Origin: CAXMQS01 sp964195995
GTDB taxonomy: Bacteria; Actinomycetota; Acidimicrobiia; Spongiisociales; JAOTWH01
Length of the DNA: 64,000 nt
Assembly (NCBI GenBank): GCA_964195995.1
Contig: CAXMQS010000088.1
Coordinates: forward strand, 1 to 64,000
Reading direction: 5' to 3'
Shown here piece by piece: positions 19,032 to 26,597 of this stretch; position 1 is the first letter of the stretch; every line of letters starts with the position of its first letter. The notes under the pieces were generated by a model, which was not told the origin of the DNA, searched no databases, and saw only the letters and a program-made list of their open reading frames with translations. The position numbers and the translations under genes were made by a program.

Positions 19032-20054
19032 CTAGGCGCTGAGGGTATTTCGGGCTTCGGCCGCCAGCGGCGGTACGAGATCGCCAAGCTCCGCAAAGCG
19101 CTGATCGGCTGTCTGACCGTCAACATATCTCGCGTAGATCTGTTCGATGATGACGGCTATGCGAAAGTAGGCGAGCCCTACATAGAACGCGAGGTCGGAG
19201 AGGTCGAGACCGGTGGCTGAGGCGTAGCGCGCCGCCGCGTCCTCGGGTCGCAGGTAGGGAGAGAGCTCCGCGGCACTTGATCCGAGCAAGGTGGGCGACT
19301 CGGAGTCGGCCCAGTAGGCAAGGGCAGTTCCCAGATCGACCAACGGGTCGCCGAGCGTTGACATATCCCAGTCGAAGACCGACGTCACGGCGCCGTCGGG
19401 ACCCAACATCGTGTTGTCCAGCTTGAAGTCGTTGTGCAACAGGACCGCCCGTTGCGGATCGGGAGCGACGCCAAGCGCTCCGGCGGCCGCGTCCATGTCT
19501 GCCAGCTCCCTGGTCTTGGCGCGGTGCCATCGATCTACCCACCCTGCGATCTGGCGACCAACGAAACCGTCCGGCCTGCCGTGGTCGTCCAGGCCAATCT
19601 CCGCGAAATCAACCTCGTGAAGTTCTGCCAGCGAGTCGATGAGGCTCGATGCCGCCAGCCGTCGTTTTGCGGTCTCGGCGAACGGCCACGTCTCTCTCAC
19701 GACCACGCCATGGCGTCGCTCCATCACGAAGAACGGCTTCCCCATGACGGCAACGTCTTGACAGAGCGCCACAGCTCGCGGCGCCTTCGGGTAGAGCTGC
19801 CATAGTCGAGACAGCACTCGATGCTCCCTGCTCATGTCGTGGCTTGCGGGGGCGACCTCCCCGAGGGGCGGGCGACGCAGCACCAGCTCCCTTCCGGCAG
19901 CGTCGCGGGCTAGGTAAGTCAGATTCGCCTTGCCCCCAGGGAACTGCTCGAAGACGAATGGAGGTTCCAGATCGGCGACCTCGATTGACAAGAATGCGGC
20001 GACCGCGTCCTCGTCGAAGCCCTCCTCGGGACGAATAGGCGCAGTGTCCGTCAT
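19032..20054 (-). CDS. APH-like phosphotransferase, ACAD10/11 N-domain type
   Basis: The 340-residue protein has an aminoglycoside-phosphotransferase fold. QFPGGKANLTYLA forms the glycine loop, VLRRPP carries the lysine-loop equivalent, LLHNDFKLDNTML is the catalytic HxDxxxxN-type loop, and VFDWDMSTLGDP is the metal-binding Asp. This branch matches the kinase-like N-terminal part of animal ACAD10/ACAD11, which acts on 4-hydroxyacyl-CoA before dehydrogenase-domain elimination. That link is family knowledge; activity here is inferred. The ATG at 20054 overlaps the ctaB stop by four bases. Confidence 0.85.
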   Translation of the reverse strand: MTDTAPIRPEEGFDEDAVAAFLSIEVADLEPPFVFEQFPGGKANLTYLARDAAGRELVLRRPPLGEVAPASHDMSREHRVLSRLWQLYPKAPRAVALCQDVAVMGKPFFVMERRHGVVVRETWPFAETAKRRLAASSLIDSLAELHEVDFAEIGLDDHGRPDGFVGRQIAGWVDRWHRAKTRELADMDAAAGALGVAPDPQRAVLLHNDFKLDNTMLGPDGAVTSVFDWDMSTLGDPLVDLGTALAYWADSESPTLLGSSAAELSPYLRPEDAAARYASATGLDLSDLAFYVGLAYFRIAVIIEQIYARYVDGQTADQRFAELGDLVPPLAAEARNTLSA

Positions 20055-20926
20055 CCGATGAGACGGTCGACGGCCATGGCCACGAAGAGGAGCCCGAGGT
20101 AGTAGACGGACTCCTTGAAGTAGCGCATGGCTCGATCCGGGCGACGCCACAGCTGGGTTGCGCCCCAGACGAACCATGAACCGAGCAATCCCGCGGACAG
20201 GCCGTAGATGACGCCAAGCGAGGAAGCGGGAATCAGTGTCAGGGACACGGCGACCGTGGCAATGCTGTAGATCACCATCCGCCGACGGGTGACGTCCTCG
20301 CCGGCGACGACCGGAAGCATCGGAATCCCCGCCCGGGCGTAGTCATCCTTGAAGCGGAGGGCCAACGCCCAGAAGTGTGGAGGAGTCCACAGGAAGACGA
20401 CAGCGAACATGAGGTAGGCGGGGAGCTCAACAGTTCCAGTGACGGCCGCCCAGCCAACGAGGGCCGGCACGGCGCCGGCGGCGCCGCCGATGACGATGTT
20501 CTCGACCGTCGTGCGCTTGAGGGCGAACGTATAGACGCCGACGTAAAAGAGCAGCGCTGCGGTCGCCAGAAGAGCAGACAGCAGGTTGACCGAAACAGTC
20601 AGAAGGGCGAAGCCGGCTATGCCGAGCCCGACGCCGATCGCCAACGCCGACGATGTCGACAGGCGATGGGTCGGGAGCGGCCGACCTGCAGTGCGCTCCA
20701 TGACGATGTCGACATCACTGTCGAGCACATTGTTCAATGCATTGGCGCCGGCAGCCGAGAGAGTTCCACCCAACACCGTCGCCACCACGAGCCAGGTGCT
20801 CGGCCATCCATCTGCTGCTACGACCATGGCGGGCACCGTCGTCACCAAGAGCAGCTCGATGATGCGTGGTTTCGTCAGCTCGACCACAGCTCTAAGGCGA
20901 CGGGCGGGAGCAGCTAGCGACGTCAT
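20051..20926 (-). CDS. ctaB: protoheme IX farnesyltransferase (heme O synthase)
   Basis: The 291-residue polytopic membrane protein belongs to the UbiA superfamily. The prenyl-diphosphate/Mg2+ site is ANALNNVLDSDVDIVMERT, and the second conserved loop lies around LALRFKDDYARAGIPMLP. It attaches a farnesyl chain to heme b to give heme O for the terminal oxidase. Its start overlaps the ctaA stop by four bases, and its stop overlaps the APH-like gene, so three genes are translationally linked. Confidence 0.92.
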   Translation of the reverse strand: MTSLAAPARRLRAVVELTKPRIIELLLVTTVPAMVVAADGWPSTWLVVATVLGGTLSAAGANALNNVLDSDVDIVMERTAGRPLPTHRLSTSSALAIGVGLGIAGFALLTVSVNLLSALLATAALLFYVGVYTFALKRTTVENIVIGGAAGAVPALVGWAAVTGTVELPAYLMFAVVFLWTPPHFWALALRFKDDYARAGIPMLPVVAGEDVTRRRMVIYSIATVAVSLTLIPASSLGVIYGLSAGLLGSWFVWGATQLWRRPDRAMRYFKESVYYLGLLFVAMAVDRLIG

Positions 20927-21819
20927 GCCGCCGGCACCCTCTCTACTGCCAGCTCAGCTGCCGTCAACACCACAGCTGAGATCCACAGGGCATCAGTGAC
21001 CACGACATGGACCACCTGCATCCACAACGGGGCACCGAGCGCGAGATTGATGACTCCAACGATCACCTGGACACCGACGATGGAGCCGACCAATGCTGCG
21101 AGGCTGCCTTGGAAGCCGCGCCTGTCGGCGGCCAATCGCCTGGTGACGACCACGAGATAGACGGCCGTTGCCACCGCCAGGATCGGATGCAGTACTCGCA
21201 GCCTCACGAGGAAGTGGCTCCCCGAAGAAATGTCGTCGGTGATCGAGGCATCCGGGAACAGGGTGTCGCCGAGGGCCGTGAGCGCTCCTGCGGCGGCGAC
21301 AACCAGCAGCGCCCCAAGCCCCCAGACCAGCAGCCGACCCTCGGACGACTGCCGACGAAGACGGATGGGTGGCCCGCCGCCCGCCCACCATGCCGTCAGG
21401 GCGAGCGCAGCAAGCAGGAAGAGAGTGTTTACGAGATGGAAGCCGTCGATGACAGCCCTCGCCACCGAGGTGTCGTCTCCAACCCACTCGCCGAGGACGA
21501 GAGCGGCTCCGATAGCGACCTCCCCGACCATGAAGAGAAGCGCCGCTCCCGCAGCCCGACGCACCCGTACCACATCGACGCGACGGGCAAGCATGAAGAG
21601 CCAGATCGCAGCAAGGAAGGCCAACCCCGACGTCAGTCTGTGGGCGAATTCGATGATCGATTCGGTCGTGCCTTCCGGTACGACCGACCCGTTGCACTGC
21701 GGCCAGTGAGAGCCGCAGCCAGCGCCCGAACCAGTCGCCCGCACGATGGCGCCGCCGGCGATCACGGCGACCGATAGGCCGGTCGCGATCCAGGCATATG
21801 TGACGAGACGGCGGGTCAT
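20923..21819 (-). CDS. ctaA: heme A synthase (COX15/CtaA)
   Basis: The 298-residue protein has about eight membrane segments. The first-segment signature is GGAIVRATGSGAGCGSHWPQC, which is characteristic of CtaA and includes a Cys pair region, and IIEFAHRLTSGLAF carries a heme-ligating His. It oxidises the methyl group of heme O to a formyl group, giving heme A for cytochrome aa3 oxidase. It is directly upstream of ctaB (ATGA overlap) and divergent from the small membrane peptide and acyl-CoA dehydrogenase. Confidence 0.9.
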   Translation of the reverse strand: MTRRLVTYAWIATGLSVAVIAGGAIVRATGSGAGCGSHWPQCNGSVVPEGTTESIIEFAHRLTSGLAFLAAIWLFMLARRVDVVRVRRAAGAALLFMVGEVAIGAALVLGEWVGDDTSVARAVIDGFHLVNTLFLLAALALTAWWAGGGPPIRLRRQSSEGRLLVWGLGALLVVAAAGALTALGDTLFPDASITDDISSGSHFLVRLRVLHPILAVATAVYLVVVTRRLAADRRGFQGSLAALVGSIVGVQVIVGVINLALGAPLWMQVVHVVVTDALWISAVVLTAAELAVERVPAA

Positions 21820-21891
21820 GAGCGTGAGGCTACCTAGTGGCTTCAGACAGCGAGAGGCCGAGTTCGCGTAGACTGAAGCGAAAGGAGGAGC

Positions 21892-21981
21892 ATGAAGAAG
21901 CTATTCATGCTGGTGTTGCTGATCGGGCTTGCGGTGCTCATGGCCAAGACCCTTTCCGGCGAACACAGCCACACACATTGA
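21892..21981 (+). CDS. 29-residue membrane peptide
   Basis: An ATG at 21892 follows an excellent ribosome site (AAAGGAGGAG, 21881-21890). It opens a 29-codon frame: a basic start (MKKLF), one hydrophobic segment and a His-rich tail (GEHSHTH). The N-terminus resembles the tiny DLW-39-type actinomycete proteins, although the DLW sequence itself is absent. Its stop overlaps the TTG start of the acyl-CoA dehydrogenase by four bases. It may be a translational leader for that gene or a real membrane peptide with metal-binding histidines; neither can be proven here. Confidence 0.6.
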   Translation: MKKLFMLVLLIGLAVLMAKTLSGEHSHTH

Positions 21982-23135
21982 CCGACGCCTACCAGCTGTC
22001 ACCCGAACACCAGGACTTCCGCAAGGTGGTCCGCGAGTTCGCCCTGGACAAGGTCGCCCCGCGAGCCGCAGAGATCGATGCGACGGGCATCTGGCCTGCA
22101 GACCTTCACGCCGAGATGATCAAGATGGACCTCCTCTCGGTGATGTTCGACGAGGAGTCGGGTGGCGCCGGGGCAGACGGCATCATCCAGGCAATCGTCG
22201 TCGAGGAGCTATCTCGGGTATGTGCCTCGACAGCGATGATCGCCTCGCTGAACAAGTTGGGGATGATCCCCGTGCTATTGCGAGGAACGGCCGAGCAGAA
22301 GGCGGCGTGGATCCCCGGCATCATCGCTGGGGAACACCAAGCCGCATACGGTCTCACCGAGCCAGAGGCAGGCTCAGACGTCGCCGCGATGCGCACCAAG
22401 GCAGTGCACGATGGGGACGAGTGGGTGATCACGGGGTCGAAGCGATTCATCTCCAACGCTGGGGTTGCATCGATCTACACGATCTTCGCCAAGACCAACC
22501 CAGACGCCGGTGCTCGGGGCATCTCCTGTTTCCTCGTGCCCGCGGCTACGCAGGGCTTCGAGGTTGGCAAGTACGAGGACAAGATGGGGTTGCGTGGTTC
22601 GCCTACCGGCGAGCTGATCTTCAACGAGGTGCGGGTCCCGGCAGATGCCCTGGTCGGCGATGAGGGTGAGGGCATGCGTATCGCCATGATGACTCTCGAT
22701 CGCTCGCGTCCCGGCATCGCCGCCCAGGCTCTCGGCATCGCCCAAGGGGCATTGGACCTGGCCCTTGAATACGCCAAGGAACGACGACAGTTCGATCGGC
22801 CCATTATCGACTTCCAGGCCGTCGGCTTCATGCTGGCTGACATGGACATCCAGATAAGCGCAGCTCGCCACCTTGTCTACGAGGCCCACGCCATGGCCGA
22901 TCGCGACGATCCCGAGCTCACGCGTGTCGCCGCCATCGCCAAGTGCTTCGCCTCGGACACGGCCATGGAGGTGACCACCAACGCCGTCCAGGTGCTCGGC
23001 GGCTACGGCTACATCAAGGACTTCCCGGCGGAGCGCTACATGCGAGACGCCAAGATCACCCAGCTCTACGAGGGAACCAACCAGATCCAGCGCGTCGTCA
23101 TCTCCCGCCGCCTGGCGGACCGCAAGACCATCTAG
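21978..23135 (+). CDS. acyl-CoA dehydrogenase, short/medium-chain type
   Basis: The 385-residue protein has all the usual ACAD marks: AYGLTEPEAGSDVAAM (FAD/substrate loop), WVITGSKRFISNAG, and the C-terminal LGGYGYIKDFPAERYMRDAK region with YEGTNQIQRVVISR. The catalytic base is expected in the RDAKITQLYEGTN region (Glu of YEGT). This is the butyryl/isovaleryl-CoA dehydrogenase type. I place the start at the TTG at 21978 (TDAYQLSPEHQDF follows), overlapping the small peptide gene. The frame is open to 21837, but that region reads as non-homologous sequence. Confidence 0.92.
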   Translation: MTDAYQLSPEHQDFRKVVREFALDKVAPRAAEIDATGIWPADLHAEMIKMDLLSVMFDEESGGAGADGIIQAIVVEELSRVCASTAMIASLNKLGMIPVLLRGTAEQKAAWIPGIIAGEHQAAYGLTEPEAGSDVAAMRTKAVHDGDEWVITGSKRFISNAGVASIYTIFAKTNPDAGARGISCFLVPAATQGFEVGKYEDKMGLRGSPTGELIFNEVRVPADALVGDEGEGMRIAMMTLDRSRPGIAAQALGIAQGALDLALEYAKERRQFDRPIIDFQAVGFMLADMDIQISAARHLVYEAHAMADRDDPELTRVAAIAKCFASDTAMEVTTNAVQVLGGYGYIKDFPAERYMRDAKITQLYEGTNQIQRVVISRRLADRKTI

Positions 23136-23143
23136 GGCCTGGA

Positions 23144-24043
23144 CTAGCCGGTGAACTCGATGATGGCCTTGGCGATGTCGTCGCCGTGCGTGAGCACAGC
23201 CTCGTGCTTGGCGGCAGGCAGCTCGACCACCTTGGCCGCCAGCAGCTCGGCGAGCTCCCGCTGGCGGTGTGGAGGAACCAGCTGATCTGACGTCGGAATG
23301 ATGACGAGAGACGGAACGTCGAGGTCGGCTGCCCACGCTCGTGAGTCGAAGTGCCAGATGGCGGCGCCCGACTCGAACGACAGTGTCGAGTCGCGATCGA
23401 GCAGGCCCTCCCATAACCAGCGGGCGTGCTCGGGCTCGACGGCACCGCTCTTGAGGAGGTAGCGGTGCGTCGCCCTCGCCCACTCAATGAGGGAAACGCG
23501 TCCGAGGCCTCGGGCGATAGCGAAGACCACGCGCGTTGCCAGCCGCCGCCTCGGGATCGGGAAGGCGGCCGTGGCTCCGAGCGCCAAGCTCGCGACCTTC
23601 TCGGGATGTCTCCTGGCGAGTGACTGGGCCACCATGCCGCCCATCGAGTAGCCGGCGACCGCAACTCTCCCCAACTCCAGAGCGTCCATGACTCCTGCGG
23701 CGTCGTCGGCGAGGTCCTCTATAGAGAACGAGCCCCGGATCCGCGCCGTGCCTCCGTGATTGCGCTGATCCATGAGGATGAGGCGGAAGTGGTCGCCGAG
23801 GGGCTCGATCGTCCGATACCACGTAGCGATGCTGGCGTAGCCCCAGCCGTGCAGCATGAAGAGAACGGGACCCTCAGGATTCCCGGCCTCGCGGATGAAG
23901 AACTCACGGTCTCCGACGAAGACCGACCTGCCTCGCAGCCTGGCGGGGTGGCGCTGCGGAGCCCGGAACCGGGGGACGAACTCGGGGCCGAACAGGCGCC
24001 AGCCGACCCATCCACCAAGCAACATCCCTGCGAGCTTCTTCAT
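23144..24043 (-). CDS. alpha/beta hydrolase
   Basis: The 299-residue protein begins with a hydrophobic, glycine-rich stretch (MKKLAGMLLGGWVGWRLFG) that may anchor it. The oxyanion region MLHGWGYAS, the nucleophile elbow GYSMGGMV and a late His (AKHEAVLTHGDD) give a complete Ser-His set. The substrate is unknown; similar proteins are esterases, lipases or dehalogenase-like. It is convergent with the acyl-CoA dehydrogenase, only eight bases apart. Confidence 0.85.
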   Translation of the reverse strand: MKKLAGMLLGGWVGWRLFGPEFVPRFRAPQRHPARLRGRSVFVGDREFFIREAGNPEGPVLFMLHGWGYASIATWYRTIEPLGDHFRLILMDQRNHGGTARIRGSFSIEDLADDAAGVMDALELGRVAVAGYSMGGMVAQSLARRHPEKVASLALGATAAFPIPRRRLATRVVFAIARGLGRVSLIEWARATHRYLLKSGAVEPEHARWLWEGLLDRDSTLSFESGAAIWHFDSRAWAADLDVPSLVIIPTSDQLVPPHRQRELAELLAAKVVELPAAKHEAVLTHGDDIAKAIIEFTG

Positions 24044-24053
24044 CGCCGCGAGG

Positions 24054-25238
24054 TTAGACGTCGCGTCTCAGCTGAGCTACGGGGCGACGCGCCTTGTCTC
24101 GCATGAACAACCCAACGACGGCTGCGGCCAGCAGCAATCCCGCCGCGATATTGAAGCCCATGGTGAAATCACCGGTGTCGGCGACCGATCCCAACCAGAC
24201 GGGTCCGACGATGAGGCCAAGGTCGCCGGCCATCCGATACATGCCAACGGCCGATCCCTCCGCACCCTCAGGGGCAAGATCGCCCGCGAGCGTCGGCGGG
24301 ACGATCCCGGCAACGCCGGCAACTACTCCGAAGACGATCGAAACGCCGAGCAGCCCTCCGTACGTCGTCATCTGCCCATAAGCGGCCACCGTCACGGCGG
24401 TCAGGGCCATGCCGGCGACCAAGACCGGACGCCGACCAACGCGATCGACAAGCCAGCCTCCTGGGTTGATGATCAGCACCGTCACCAGCGCGGAGATGGC
24501 AAGCACATCACCGATCTGTGACGCGGAGAGTCCTAGCTCCTCAGATCCGAACAAGGGAAGCAGCGTTACGCGGGCCCCCGCCCGCATCACGAACATGGCG
24601 AAGGCAACGAATAGCAATCCAGCAAAGGCTGGGGTACGGATCGTCGATCCAGCGGACCTCCACAATTCGCCAAGCGACTTGCCCGATGGCGGCACGTCTT
24701 CAACGAAACGCCACGAGATGTAGGCAACGATCACCCCCATGAAGGCGTATATCCAGAACGGTGTCGCGAAGTCGCCTAGCTCAGCCGCCCTGCCACCGAT
24801 GAAGGGTCCAACGGCGACTCCCCCGAGGAGGCCCGTCTGGAAGAACGCTATCTCTCTGCCCATGCGGTCCTTGGGCGCCCGTGTGATGATCGTGTGCATC
24901 GCGGCAGTGCCGAACGCCGCTGAACCGAAGCCCTCTATGACCCGTGCCACCACCAGAACGGCGTAGTTGGGAGCCAGTGCTGCCAGCACCGATGACACTG
25001 CAACCACGATTCCACCAAAGGTCATGATCCGTCGGGGGCCGAGGCGGTCAGCAGCGACGCCGCCGATGGGATCGAATAGAAGCCGGGCCACCGCGAAACT
25101 CGAGACGAGCGCCCCCGCTCCCGTTCTGCTCACGCCGAACTCCCTGGCGTACAGAGGGAGGATGGGAGCGACGAGAGCGATGCCCATCATCGTCAAGAAC
25201 ACCCCGACGGTCAGGATGCGGGTGTTGCGCGACGGCAT
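24054..25238 (-). CDS. MFS transporter, DHA1-like
   Basis: The 394-residue protein has about 12 hydrophobic segments with motif A DPIGGVAADRLGPRRIM in the 2-3 loop and a second copy WLVDRVGRRPVLV in the 8-9 loop. This fits drug:H+ antiporter 1-type carriers. The substrate cannot be read. The gene begins one base before the selD stop codon, so selD and this carrier are probably co-transcribed. Confidence 0.82.
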   Translation of the reverse strand: MPSRNTRILTVGVFLTMMGIALVAPILPLYAREFGVSRTGAGALVSSFAVARLLFDPIGGVAADRLGPRRIMTFGGIVVAVSSVLAALAPNYAVLVVARVIEGFGSAAFGTAAMHTIITRAPKDRMGREIAFFQTGLLGGVAVGPFIGGRAAELGDFATPFWIYAFMGVIVAYISWRFVEDVPPSGKSLGELWRSAGSTIRTPAFAGLLFVAFAMFVMRAGARVTLLPLFGSEELGLSASQIGDVLAISALVTVLIINPGGWLVDRVGRRPVLVAGMALTAVTVAAYGQMTTYGGLLGVSIVFGVVAGVAGIVPPTLAGDLAPEGAEGSAVGMYRMAGDLGLIVGPVWLGSVADTGDFTMGFNIAAGLLLAAAVVGLFMRDKARRPVAQLRRDV

Positions 25239-26261
25239 CTAGTAGACGGAAATTCCGCTGCCCGCCCGCAGGCGTCCGATGATGGCTGCTGGCTCACCGA
25301 GCTCAGCCACGATCGTCGCGGCACCGGCCTCATCGGTGGCGATGAGGAGGCCGCCACTGGTCTGAGCGTCGGCCAGCAAGACCCTGTCGACCTCGTCTGT
25401 GGCTCCGAAGTCGGTGAACCCCTCTGCGAATGTCAGATTGCGCTTGGTTCCCCCTGGAACGAAACCCTCGACCACCAGTTGACGGACCCCGGGAAGAAGC
25501 GGGACAGACGCGCTGTCGATGTCTGCTCCAAGCCCCGAAGCCGTAATGAGCTCTCCGAGGTGTCCGAGGAGCCCGAAGCCGGTGACGTCCGTGGCGGTTA
25601 CCACGCCGACTCCCAGCATGGCATCTCGCGCCGCGGAATTGAGGGTTGCCATCCAGTCGGTAGCGAGTTTCTCGAGCTCGCCGTCGATGGCGCCACGCTT
25701 GAGCGCCGTCGAAACGATGCCGGTGCCTATCGGCTTGGTTAGCACAAGTACCTGGCCGGCGGTTCCGCCACGATTGGTGACTATGCGGTTGGGGTGAACA
25801 GTTCCGGTAACGGCCAGACCGAACTTCGGCTCGGGATCATCGACAGAGTGACCACCGACGAGGGTGCACTGCGCGTCAACGAGGACACTGGCGGAGCCTG
25901 CCAGTACGTCGGTCAGCAGCTCGAAGGGGAGCGTGTCGCGTGGCCAGCCGACCATCTGCATCGCCGTCAACGGCGTTGCGCCCATCGCATAGATATCCGA
26001 GAGCGCGTTGACCGCGGCGATGCGACCCCAGTCGAACGCGTCGTCGACGATAGGGGTGAAGAAGTCAACCGATTGCACCAACGCCACCTCGGCGTTCAAC
26101 CGGTAGACCCCGGCGTCATCGGCGTTGTCGAGTCCGACCAAGAGGTCGGGATGTCGTATCGCCGGGTTGTTGTCCAAAGGGCGCAGAACCTGCGCCAACT
26201 CGTCAGGTGCGAGCTTGCACGCTCAACCGGCGCCGTGGGAGTAGGCCGTCAGCTTGACCAC
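25239..26261 (-). CDS. selD: selenide, water dikinase SelD containing in-frame UGA (Sec13)
   Basis: SelD makes selenophosphate from selenide and ATP. The frame gives GTG at 26261, preceded by AAAGAGGAGGTGAT. It then reads MVKLTAYSHGAG-U-ACKLAP, where U is a TGA at 26223-26225. In SelD this position is Cys or Sec next to the catalytic Lys, so Sec13 is the natural reading. The rest has the expected ATP-binding loop GLDNADDAGVYRL, VDFFTPIVDD, GGHSVDDPEPKFGLAV, TKPIGTGI and the C-terminal ADAQTSGGLLIA. A 7-bp hairpin with a GTT apex lies 27-43 bases after the UGA. A plain Met start after the UGA would delete the catalytic loop. The full product is 340 residues. Confidence 0.93.
26180..26196 (-). 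promoter_or_regulatory. candidate bacterial SECIS element in selD
   Basis: On the coding strand, bases 27-43 after the UGA form GGCGCAG, GTT, CTGCGCC: a perfect 7-bp stem with its apex about 35 bases downstream of the UGA. Bacterial SECIS hairpins sit inside the coding sequence at about this distance and bind SelB. The call rests on position and structure only; no SelB gene is in the window. Confidence 0.65.
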
Positions 26262-26597
26262 ATCACCTCCTCTTTGCGGCGGCGAGTGTACGGGTTCGAC
26301 AAGAGCGCGAACGCTGACCCCTTGCTAAGGGTCGCGGAAGAGATACCATCGCTGCCAACGGGATGCCATCGTGTATCCGGTTCCAGGCACGGGCGTCTCC
26401 TCCTCCCCCTTGGAGACACCCGAAAGCCTCTGAAACAGGCCCTCTTCTCCCCCCCCTAGAGGGCCTGTTTCTCTGTCCGGAGAGGCTGAGAGCGGACCCT
26501 GCCAGAGGCCGACTTCATCGGCGTCGCTCATGTTCGAGGCTGACTCGGCCGGCTCGAAGCTCATAGCTTCATAGCTCATCGCTCCTAGCCTTACCCC
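26262..26597. other. intergenic region between divergent selD and mgtE with two strong hairpins
   Basis: The 336 bases between the divergent genes hold two inverted repeats. One is GTCTCC (26395-26400) with GGAGAC (26412-26417). The other is a perfect 14-bp stem with arms at 26432-26445 and 26458-26471 and a C-rich 12-base loop. A weak 84-codon minus-strand frame spans 26325-26579, but its composition is not convincing. Terminators are not expected between divergent genes, so the hairpins may belong to a 5' leader, a small RNA or a remnant element. I see no confident riboswitch match. Confidence 0.5.
26432..26471. repeat. perfect 14-bp inverted repeat with C-rich loop
   Basis: The arms GAAACAGGCCCTCT and AGAGGGCCTGTTTC are exact complements around a loop with eight consecutive C. 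The 3' flank is TCTGTCC, not a T tract, so as an intrinsic terminator it would be weak in either direction. It lies about 170 bases from selD and 127 from mgtE. Confidence 0.7.

Noticed and set aside
22374..23483. 369-codon minus-strand frame
   Set aside because: It runs opposite the acyl-CoA dehydrogenase and through the hydrolase gene and has no recognisable domain.
26478..26510. GGCTGAGAGCGGACCCTG resembles the CUGAGA and ACCC parts of a TPP riboswitch
   Set aside because: The second conserved half (ACCUGAU..GCGnAGGGA) does not follow, and neither flanking gene is thiamine-related.
26325..26579. 84-codon minus-strand frame upstream of selD
   Set aside because: It runs through both hairpins, lacks a ribosome site and has no protein-like pattern.
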